From contig CADCUI010000064.1 in NCBI GenBank assembly GCA_902805845.1, forward strand, positions 1 to 64,000: 64,000 nt of DNA. Direction: 5' to 3'. The position numbers and the translations under genes were made by a program. Source of the stretch: an uncultured Nocardioidaceae bacterium. GTDB lineage: Bacteria; Actinomycetota; Actinomycetes; Propionibacteriales; Nocardioidaceae. The notes under the pieces are model-generated. The model did not search any database, was not told the origin of the DNA, and was given only the letters and a program-made list of their open reading frames with translations. Shown one piece after another: positions 33,623 to 40,892 of this stretch; positions within the stretch are counted from its first letter, which is position 1, and each line of letters starts with the position of its first letter.

Positions 33623-34602
33623 CGCTGGTGCTGGTCGAGGTCGAGGACGGGGCCGGCAACGGCGCCATCAGCGAGATGTCGCGCGAGGCGTTGACGTTCG
33701 CACGCCGCATCGCGGTGCCGCTCGACGCCCTGGTGGTCGGTCGTGCTGCCGCCGGCGTGGCCGGCGAGCTGGGGGAGTACGGCGTCAGTCGGGTCTATGA
33801 GGCGTCGGGCAGTGCGTTCGAGAGCTACGCCCCGGCGGCCTGGGCCGCTGCCGTCGTGGCGGCGAGCGAGGCGTCGGGCGACGCAGGGAAGGCGGTCCTC
33901 GCCGCCGGAACCCCGCGCGGCAGCGAGGTGCTGGCTCACGTGGCCTGCCGGCTCGGCGTCTCCATGGCTGCCAACGTCGTCGCGGTCGAGAACGAGGAGC
34001 CCTTCACCGTCAGCCGGCAGGTGCTCGGCGGGGCGGCCCTGGAGGAGATGCGGCTCGATGACGCCACAGTCGTCCTCACGGTGGCCGGCCACACGACCGA
34101 GGCGCAGCCCGCGGGCACCGCGGTGACCTGCCAGGTGCAGCCCCTCGACGTCGCGGTCTCCGAGCAGGACCTCGCCGCGCGGGTCGTCCGGGTCGAGCCG
34201 GGCGAGGCCGATGCGTCGGGCAACCTCAAGTCGGCCAAGGTGGTCGTGGGCGCGGGTCGCGGCGCCGGCGGCCCCGGGGGGTTCGACGACCTGCTCGAGC
34301 TCACCGAGCTGCTCGGCGGCTCGCTGGGCGTCTCGCGGGTCGTGACGAGCCTGGGCTGGCGCCCTCACCACGAACAGGTCGGGCAGACCGGCAACCGGAT
34401 CTCTCCGGACGTCTACATCCCGTGCGGGATCAGCGGCGCGATCCAGCACTGGGCGGGCTGCTCGAGCGCGAAGACGATCCTCGCCATCAACTCCGACCCG
34501 GACGCCCCCATGGTGACCAAGGCGCACTACGCGGTGATCGGCGACATGCACGAGGTCATCCCCGCCGTCAACGCGGAGATCAGGCGACGCCGCGGCGCCT
34601 GA
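33619..34602 (+). CDS. etfA: Electron transfer flavoprotein alpha subunit
   Basis: 327 residues, ATG overlapping the etfB stop (ATGA). The C-terminal FAD domain has SAKVVVGAGRGAGG, LGGSLGVSRVVTSLGW, VGQTGNRISPDVYIPCGISGAIQHWAGCSSAKTILAINSDPDAPM and the final YAVIGDMHEVIPAVNAEI, the EtfA signature. It carries the FAD that passes electrons from the DMGDH to the respiratory chain. Last gene of the operon. Confidence 0.92.
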   Translation: MTLVLVEVEDGAGNGAISEMSREALTFARRIAVPLDALVVGRAAAGVAGELGEYGVSRVYEASGSAFESYAPAAWAAAVVAASEASGDAGKAVLAAGTPRGSEVLAHVACRLGVSMAANVVAVENEEPFTVSRQVLGGAALEEMRLDDATVVLTVAGHTTEAQPAGTAVTCQVQPLDVAVSEQDLAARVVRVEPGEADASGNLKSAKVVVGAGRGAGGPGGFDDLLELTELLGGSLGVSRVVTSLGWRPHHEQVGQTGNRISPDVYIPCGISGAIQHWAGCSSAKTILAINSDPDAPMVTKAHYAVIGDMHEVIPAVNAEIRRRRGA

Positions 34603-34612
34603 AGCCGGCGCA

Positions 34613-35461
34613 TCAGCCCTGCCCGTTCCCGGACGCCAGCCACTCGACCGCCTGCTGGCGCAGGGCTTCGGTGACCAGGTGGCCGCCCGGGTACTCCACG
34701 TAGGTCACGTCGTAGCCGTCGTCCTCGAGCGCCGGCACCAGCCGTCGGCTCGTCGCGGCGATCGGGAGCACCTGGTCTTCGGTGCCGTGGGACACGAAGA
34801 ACCGCGGACGCCCGGTGCGGGTGGGTGCCGCCTGGAAGCCCGGTGACCAGGCGACCACCGCGTCGAAGAGGTCGCCGTTGACCAGCCCCAGGGTGAGCGC
34901 GTAGCTCGCCCCGTCGGAGAAGCCCGTCACCGCGTACGACGAGACCGCGTGGCGAGCCGACAGCTCGGTCAGCAGCCCGTCGATGGTGCGGACGTCGGGG
35001 CCGAAGCCACCGGTGATGACGTCCCACGACGCTGCGGCCGACTTCGGTGCCACCAGGAGCAGCCGGTGCCGGTCCGCCCACGGCATCAGCCGGTCCAGCG
35101 CGGGCGCGGCGGCGCTGCCCGCGCCGTGCAGGCAGAGCACCAGCCGGCACGGCCGGTTGCCGGATGGCACGTAGACCTCGGCCGGTGCCGCTGCGCCGCC
35201 GGCGCGGAGCAGCTGACGGCCGGGCCGGCCGTTTCGACCGTCGTCCTCCGGTGAGCGATCGGGTCGCGGACCGAGCCGGCCACGCGAGTACGCGGGTGCC
35301 GGCGACGAGACGGCGCCGCCACCTCCACCCCCTTCGGCCCGGCGGCCGCTCCGCCGGCGTCCTCCGCTGCCCGACTCGCCGGCGCACCCGGCTGCCGACA
35401 TGGTGACTGCGAGTCCACCCAGGTGGAGGAGCAGGCTGCGGCGGGAGGACCGATCGGGCAC
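34613..35461 (-). CDS. Exported alpha/beta-hydrolase esterase lipoprotein (LpqC/PHB-depolymerase-like)
   Basis: 282 residues from GTG 35461. The N-terminus SSRRSLLLHLGGLAVTMSAAGCAG is a Tat-like lipoprotein signal with Cys after AAG. A Gly/Arg-rich linker precedes the hydrolase: CRLVLCLHGAGSAAAPALDRL (oxyanion region), nucleophile Ser in VTGFSDGASYALTLG (GFSDG), and a late Asp/His pair (SHGTEDQVLP, YPGGHLVTEAL). Likely cleaves ester bonds of polymers or aromatics outside the membrane. Convergent with etfA, 10 bases apart. Confidence 0.7.
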   Translation of the reverse strand: MPDRSSRRSLLLHLGGLAVTMSAAGCAGESGSGGRRRSGRRAEGGGGGGAVSSPAPAYSRGRLGPRPDRSPEDDGRNGRPGRQLLRAGGAAAPAEVYVPSGNRPCRLVLCLHGAGSAAAPALDRLMPWADRHRLLLVAPKSAAASWDVITGGFGPDVRTIDGLLTELSARHAVSSYAVTGFSDGASYALTLGLVNGDLFDAVVAWSPGFQAAPTRTGRPRFFVSHGTEDQVLPIAATSRRLVPALEDDGYDVTYVEYPGGHLVTEALRQQAVEWLASGNGQG

Positions 35462-35540
35462 CGCCGTGCGGTACCCCGCAGCTCGTGCTTCACGCCGGGG
35501 TTCCGCCGTCCGACGGCCCGCTCGTGTCATGCTCCGACGC

Positions 35541-36071
35541 ATGCCCCTTCGCCGCACCGCAGTCCTGGCCCTCATCTTTGCCGCGTTCGTGCTCACCGCC
35601 TCGCCGGCGCTCGCCCAACGCGCCACCGTGACGGACCCTGCCGGCGACGCCAGCGGACCGGGACTGGACGTCGTCTCCGCGACCGTCCGCAACCGCGACC
35701 ACGCGATCGTGGCGCGGGTCCGCTTCGATCGAGCCGTGCGTGGTGACCTCATTGTGAGCGTGGACCCGCGCGGGGACCGGGGTGTTCGGCTGGTCAGCGA
35801 GTACCGCCCCCACCGCACCACCCGGAACTACGTGGTCGGCGGAGCCTTCACCCGGCGCGTGGAGGGCGAACTGCGCTGCGGCGGCTTTCGCGTGGTGTGG
35901 ATCGCCGACGCGGAGGTGGCCCGGATGCGGCTGCCGTCCCGCTGCCTGCAGGACGGGAACTACGGCGCCGTGCGGTTCGCCGTCCTGACCGAACGGGGTG
36001 GCGACACCGACTACGCCCCGGAGACCGCCGACGGTGACATCGGGGTCAGCGGGTGGATACCGCGCGGCTGA
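35541..36071 (+). CDS. Secreted beta-rich protein, paralogue of the protein at 5665-6252
   Basis: 176 residues from ATG 35541 (ATG 35529 is equally possible). Signal peptide MPLRRTAVLALIFAAFVLTAS, cleavage near ALA-QR. The mature part opens TVTDPAGDASGPGLDVVSATVRN, a pattern seen in calcium-binding beta-domains, and ends with RMRLPSRCLQDGNYGAVRFAVLTE. Two cysteines match those of the paralogue. No catalytic motif; function unknown. Confidence 0.65.
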   Translation: MPLRRTAVLALIFAAFVLTASPALAQRATVTDPAGDASGPGLDVVSATVRNRDHAIVARVRFDRAVRGDLIVSVDPRGDRGVRLVSEYRPHRTTRNYVVGGAFTRRVEGELRCGGFRVVWIADAEVARMRLPSRCLQDGNYGAVRFAVLTERGGDTDYAPETADGDIGVSGWIPRG

Positions 36072-36084
36072 GCACCGGTCCGCG

Positions 36085-36834
36085 TCAGTTGCCTCCGCCC
36101 CCGTCCCCTCCTCCTCCGGCGTCGCCGAAGCCCGCGCCGTCGATCGAGAAGCCGCCGCCGCCGCCGCCGATTCCGTCGAATCCGGTGTGCTCGATCTGGA
36201 TCGGCGGCGCAAAGGCCCAGCTCAGCGCGACGGCGCTGGCGAAGTAACCCTCGGTGTAAGGCTGGAAGGCGGTCCCGGCCTCCCAGTAGGGCAGCACCCG
36301 CGAGCCGATGCGGACCTTGCGCACCTCGGGTTCCTCGTGCGCGGCGACGCGAGCAGCGTCCAGGGCGCAGGCGGGGACTCGTCTCATGCCGCGTCCACGC
36401 GGTATCCACTCCACATGGCGCTCGGCAGGACCGTGCTGCGGGTTGAAGAAGCAGGGAACCCGGAGCTGCGGTAGTGCCGACCCTTGCACCCGTGCCTGCA
36501 CGCAGGCGAGCGCGTAGCGGCCCGAGGACAGGGCGTCGGTCACCTTGCTGATCTCGTCGGAACGACGGATGCGATGCACGTTGCGCTGCGCCGACTCGTA
36601 GGCGTCGAGCGCCGCCTGGTAGTCGGTGCGGGTCGGCTCGTCGAGGTCGTTGCCGGCCACCTCCCGGTCGAGGCGGGCAAGCTGTTCGCCGAACACAGTG
36701 ACGTCCTCGTCGGCGATGCTTCGAGCCGCGGCAAGGTCCTCCCGCTCCAGGGCCCGGTCCGCTCTCGCGTGCTGGACCCGCCGGGCGAGCAGTCCGCCGC
36801 CGCCGACCACCAGTCCGAACAACAACCACTCCAT
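36085..36834 (-). CDS. Membrane-anchored protein with Gly-rich C-terminus, unknown function
   Basis: 249 residues from ATG 36834. One N-terminal membrane segment (MEWLLFGLVVGGGGLLA), a charged coiled-coil-like region (residues 20-110, ALEREDLAAARSIADEDVTVFGEQLARLDREVA), a cysteine-containing middle (LRVPCFFNPQHGPAERHVEWIPRGRGMRRVPACALDA) and a tail rich in Gly, Asp and Phe. Resembles uncharacterised actinobacterial TPM/YgcG-neighbour proteins only loosely. Convergent with the preceding gene, 13 bases apart. Confidence 0.6.
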   Translation of the reverse strand: MEWLLFGLVVGGGGLLARRVQHARADRALEREDLAAARSIADEDVTVFGEQLARLDREVAGNDLDEPTRTDYQAALDAYESAQRNVHRIRRSDEISKVTDALSSGRYALACVQARVQGSALPQLRVPCFFNPQHGPAERHVEWIPRGRGMRRVPACALDAARVAAHEEPEVRKVRIGSRVLPYWEAGTAFQPYTEGYFASAVALSWAFAPPIQIEHTGFDGIGGGGGGFSIDGAGFGDAGGGGDGGGGN

Positions 36835-36954
36835 GGGCGGTCTCCTGGCGGGAGGGAACCTGACGTCTCCATGGTGCGCGTGATCCGCCTGGTCGCCAAG
36901 GGGCCGGGAAACCCGATCGACCGGTAGACGGCCCACATCTACGCTCGACCTGCG

Positions 36955-38823
36955 ATGCAGAACTTCCCCCCACGGGTCACCGTCTTCCGCACGCTGCCCG
37001 GAGAGACCACCACGCCGGCACCTGACCTCAGGTCGCCGGCGCGATTCCTGTTGTGGCACCTGCGTCGCCAGCGCGGGGTCATCGCCGCCGCCACCGTGGT
37101 GGGCATCCTCTGGCAGCTGCCGCTCACGGTGGGTCCGTGGCTGGTGGGCCGTGCCATCGACGAGGGCATCGTGGCCGAGTCCACCGCCGCCACCCTCTGG
37201 TGGACGGGGCTGTTGCTGCTGGTCACCCTCGTCGGCGCCGTCTTCGGCATCGCGATGCACACGATGGTCGTCCGCAGCTGGCTGATCGCGCTCTACGGCA
37301 CCACGTTGATGGTGACCCGCAAGGCCGTGCAGCTGGGACACGTCCTGCCACGGCGGACACCCACGGGCGAGGTCTTGAGCGTTGCGTCGGGCGACGCCGA
37401 CGAGTTCGGCGGTCTGACGGAGATCAGCGCCCGCGCCCTCTCCCAGCTCGCTGCCTACCTGACGGTCGCCGCAATCGTGCTGCTCACCTCACCCACGCTG
37501 GGTCTCATGGTCCTGGCGGCCGCCCCCGTGCTGGTGGGCGTGGCGCTGCCCCTGCTGCGTCCGCTCCACCACCGGCAGGAGACGGAGCGCCGCCGGAACT
37601 CGGACCTGACCTCCGTGGCCACCGACATCGTGGCCGGCCTGCGGATCCTCCGCGGCATCGGCGGTGAGAACACCTTCGGACGCAACTACGCCCGCCAGTC
37701 GCAGCTCACCCGGAAGGCCGGAGTCTCCGCCGGCGTGTGGCAGTCCGCGATCGAGGCCATCGGGGTGCTGATGTCGGGCTGCTTCCTCGTGATTCTGATG
37801 TACGCCGGCGCGCGCGCGGTCGACTCCGGCGACCTGACCGTCGGCGAACTGGTCAGCTTCCTGGGCTACGGGCTGTTCATGGTCGGTCCGATCCGGACCT
37901 TCTTCGAGTTCGCGCAGAAGCTGACCCGCGCGCTGGTGTCGGCTCGCAAGGCCGTCGCGGTCCTCGAGCTCACCCCGCCCTGGCGCGCACCGTCCGAGCC
38001 GATGACGATGCCGGACGACGGCGACCTGGTGGACGAGGTGAGCGGCTTCGTGGCGCGTCCCGGACGGCTCACCGTCGTGGTGAGCTCGGTGCCGGAGTCC
38101 TCCGCTGCGATGGCCGACCGCTTGGGGCGATGGTTCACGGTCGACGAGGAGCCTCCACCGCTGGAGACGCACAGTCGTCGCCGCGGCCGGCGCGCCCGGG
38201 CGGAGCGGCGGGCACGCGCCGACGAGCTGGCCGCCCGCGACGCCGCGCGAGCGGCCCGACCGTGGGGCGTGACCTTCGGCGGGGTGGACCTCGGCCGAGT
38301 CCCGCTCGAGCAGGTGCGGCGCACGATCCTCGTCAGCGACACCGGCAGCCAGCTCTTCGCCGGCACCCTCCAGGACGCGGTGGACCCGCACCGTGCCCTG
38401 ACCCGGGAGCAGGCTGAGCAGGTGCTGCGCGCCGCGGCCGCCGAGGACGTCTACGCCGCCCTGCCCGGGGGGTGGGCAGGGGAGCTCGACGAGCGCGGGC
38501 GCGGGCTCTCGGGCGGCCAGCGGCAGCGGCTGGTGCTGGCGCGCGCCCTCGGGGCCGATGCGCCCGTCCTCGTGCTGGTGGAGCCCACGTCAGCCGTCGA
38601 CGCCCATACCGAGGCCCGGATCGCCCAGGAGGTCGCGGCGTACCGGCGCGGGCGGACGACCGTGGTGGCCACGGTGTCGCCGCTCTGGCTCCACCACGCC
38701 GACTGCGTGGTCCTGCTGCGCGAGGGTCGGGTCGTCGCTGAGGGCACGCACGAGGAGCTCGTCGACACCGAACCGGACTACCGCGAGGTCGTGCTGCGGA
38801 CCATGGAGGAGAGTCATGTCTGA
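36955..38823 (+). CDS. ABC exporter half-transporter A with degenerate ATP site
   Basis: 622 residues: six-TM exporter domain (about 25-320), then an NBD. The NBD keeps a canonical signature LSGGQRQRLVLARAL (Leu518-Gln522), but the Walker A region reads RLTVVVSSVPESSAAMAD with no GKS/T, the Q-loop Gln is missing (ILVSDTGSQLFAG), Walker B is VLVLVEPTSAVD and the H-loop is TVSPLW. Alone it cannot bind ATP normally; paired with the next gene it supplies the signature half of one working site. The 8-base overlap with that gene supports a heterodimer. Substrate unknown. Confidence 0.85.
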   Translation: MQNFPPRVTVFRTLPGETTTPAPDLRSPARFLLWHLRRQRGVIAAATVVGILWQLPLTVGPWLVGRAIDEGIVAESTAATLWWTGLLLLVTLVGAVFGIAMHTMVVRSWLIALYGTTLMVTRKAVQLGHVLPRRTPTGEVLSVASGDADEFGGLTEISARALSQLAAYLTVAAIVLLTSPTLGLMVLAAAPVLVGVALPLLRPLHHRQETERRRNSDLTSVATDIVAGLRILRGIGGENTFGRNYARQSQLTRKAGVSAGVWQSAIEAIGVLMSGCFLVILMYAGARAVDSGDLTVGELVSFLGYGLFMVGPIRTFFEFAQKLTRALVSARKAVAVLELTPPWRAPSEPMTMPDDGDLVDEVSGFVARPGRLTVVVSSVPESSAAMADRLGRWFTVDEEPPPLETHSRRRGRRARAERRARADELAARDAARAARPWGVTFGGVDLGRVPLEQVRRTILVSDTGSQLFAGTLQDAVDPHRALTREQAEQVLRAAAAEDVYAALPGGWAGELDERGRGLSGGQRQRLVLARALGADAPVLVLVEPTSAVDAHTEARIAQEVAAYRRGRTTVVATVSPLWLHHADCVVLLREGRVVAEGTHEELVDTEPDYREVVLRTMEESHV

Positions 38824-40738
38824 CCTCCTCGCGACCTCGGCGGACACCTGGCAGGACCACCGGATCGAGCAGCCCCTCCTGCCTCCCCAGCTGAGCCGGC
38901 CCGTACAGGGCGGGCCGGTCAGCGCACGCATCGGTGGCCTGCGGGAACGGCACCGGATCCGTCGGCAGCGAGCCGAGCGGGTCTACGCCGAGTCCCGCAG
39001 TCCGGCCCGAGGGTGGCCCGTGGCCGACGACCGAGCCGTGGTCCGGTTCGTGGGCCGGCTCATCAGGGAGCGGCGCCGCATCTTCGCCGCGCTCGTGCTG
39101 CTCAACGCGCTCGCGGCCTGTGCCGCGCTGGCCGTGCCGAGACTGCTCGGGAACCTCATCGACCGGGTCGCAGCACCGGGCGTCGCCTCGGGCATCGGCG
39201 AGCTGGCCTTGGTCATCACGGCCGTCGTGGCGGCCCAGGCGGCGTTCACCTTCGCCGGACAGCTGACCTCGACCGTGTTCGGCCAGAACCTGCTGGCGTC
39301 GATGCGGGAGTACGTCGTGGACAGGATCCTGCGGCTGCCGCTGAGCCGGGTGGAAGGAGGCAGCACCGGCGACCTCGTCACCCGCGTCACCCGTGACGTG
39401 GGCACGATGAGCAGGGCGATCCAGTTCGGGTTGCCGATGGCGGTCATCACGTTGCTCACGGTGGTGCTCTCCGTCGGCGCCATGCTGCTGAACTCGGTCC
39501 TCCTCGCCGTGCCGTCCCTGCTCGTCATCGCAGGGTCCGTCGTGCAGGTCCGTCGTTACCTGCGCAGGGCCGCGGTCTGCTACATCGCCGAGGGCGCGAC
39601 CTACTCGCGGATCAACACGACCCTGACCGAGACGGTCGAGGGAGCACGGACCGTGGAGGCTCTGGGCCTCGCGGAGCGCCGGGTGCGAGGCGGGGAGGAC
39701 GACGTCGCGGTGTCGGCGCAGGCAGAGCGTTACGGCATGACGCTGCGCAACCTGCTCTTCGCCGTCATCGACGTCGCCTTCAACCTGCCCCGGGTGATCA
39801 CCGTGCTGGTCGGGGCGTGGGGGTACTGGCACGGTCACGTGACGCTCGGACAGATCACCGCCGCGGTGCTCTACGTCGAGTCGCTGTCCGGACCGCTGGA
39901 CCGACTGGTGGGCGAGGTCGACCGGCTCCAGGTGGGCGCAGCCTCGACCGCCAGGCTGCTCGGGATCGCGACGGTGCCGCCCGACCGGGAGCCGGGCGAG
40001 GCGCTGCCGTCGGGTCCCGAGCTGGTGGGGGAGAACCTCCGGTTCGCCTACCGACCCGGCCACGACGTGCTGCACGGCGTCGACTTCCGGCCACGCGTCG
40101 GTGAGCGGCTCGCCGTCGTGGGCCCGAGCGGCTCCGGCAAGTCCACCCTCGGGCGACTGCTCGCCGGCATCAACGGACCGCGCACCGGCTCGGCCCGCAT
40201 CGGCGGCGTCGACCTGATCAGGTTGCCGTTGGAGAACTTGCGCGACGAGGTCGCCCTGGTGACGCAGGAGCACCACGTCTTCGTGGGCTCCGTCCGCGAC
40301 AACATCGTCCTCGGACGCGAGGGCGCCGACGACCAGGCGGTGTGGAAGGCACTGGCGGCGGTCGGGTCGGCGGACTGGGTGCGGCGGCTGCCCGACGGCC
40401 TGGACACCGAGGTCGGCTCCGGCAACACCCCGCTCACTCCCGCCCAGGCCCAGCAGGTGGCGATGGCCCGGCTGGTGATCGCCGACCCGCACACGCTGGT
40501 GCTCGACGAGGCGACCTCACTGATCGACCCCCGGACGGCACGGACGCTCGAAGGGTCGGTGCACGCGCTCCTGGAGGGCCGCACGGTCGTCGCGATCGCA
40601 CACCGTCTGCACACGGCGCACGACGCCGACCGCATCGCGGTCGTCGTCGACGGCCGGATCGTGGAGCTCGGCACCCATGACGAGCTCGTCGCTCGCGGCG
40701 GGGAGTACGCCGCCCTGTGGCGGGCGTGGACCAGCTGA
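38816..40738 (+). CDS. ABC exporter half-transporter B with canonical Walker motifs
   Basis: 640 residues from ATG 38816. After a hydrophilic leader the six-TM domain spans about 75-380. The NBD has Walker A GPSGSGKST (436-444), Q-loop VALVTQEHHVF, Walker B TLVLDEATSLID and H-loop AIAHRLHTAHDAD, but the signature is LTPAQ (540-544) instead of LSGGQ. So this half provides the nucleotide-binding side and its partner the signature side: one consensus and one degenerate site, as in known heterodimeric exporters but with unusually complete asymmetry. Confidence 0.88.
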   Translation: MSDLLATSADTWQDHRIEQPLLPPQLSRPVQGGPVSARIGGLRERHRIRRQRAERVYAESRSPARGWPVADDRAVVRFVGRLIRERRRIFAALVLLNALAACAALAVPRLLGNLIDRVAAPGVASGIGELALVITAVVAAQAAFTFAGQLTSTVFGQNLLASMREYVVDRILRLPLSRVEGGSTGDLVTRVTRDVGTMSRAIQFGLPMAVITLLTVVLSVGAMLLNSVLLAVPSLLVIAGSVVQVRRYLRRAAVCYIAEGATYSRINTTLTETVEGARTVEALGLAERRVRGGEDDVAVSAQAERYGMTLRNLLFAVIDVAFNLPRVITVLVGAWGYWHGHVTLGQITAAVLYVESLSGPLDRLVGEVDRLQVGAASTARLLGIATVPPDREPGEALPSGPELVGENLRFAYRPGHDVLHGVDFRPRVGERLAVVGPSGSGKSTLGRLLAGINGPRTGSARIGGVDLIRLPLENLRDEVALVTQEHHVFVGSVRDNIVLGREGADDQAVWKALAAVGSADWVRRLPDGLDTEVGSGNTPLTPAQAQQVAMARLVIADPHTLVLDEATSLIDPRTARTLEGSVHALLEGRTVVAIAHRLHTAHDADRIAVVVDGRIVELGTHDELVARGGEYAALWRAWTS

Positions 40739-40892
40739 GACGCCGGAGGGTCAGGGCGGGCACCCGCGCGTAAAGGTTGGCGGCTTTGGTCCCGGCGGCC
40801 TGGGCGTTTTGTCCTATTGTGGGGGCACCGCCTCGTCGGCGGGTGCCCGGAGCACGGAAGCTCCGGTTCGCTACCAGGGAGGGTGGCATCCG

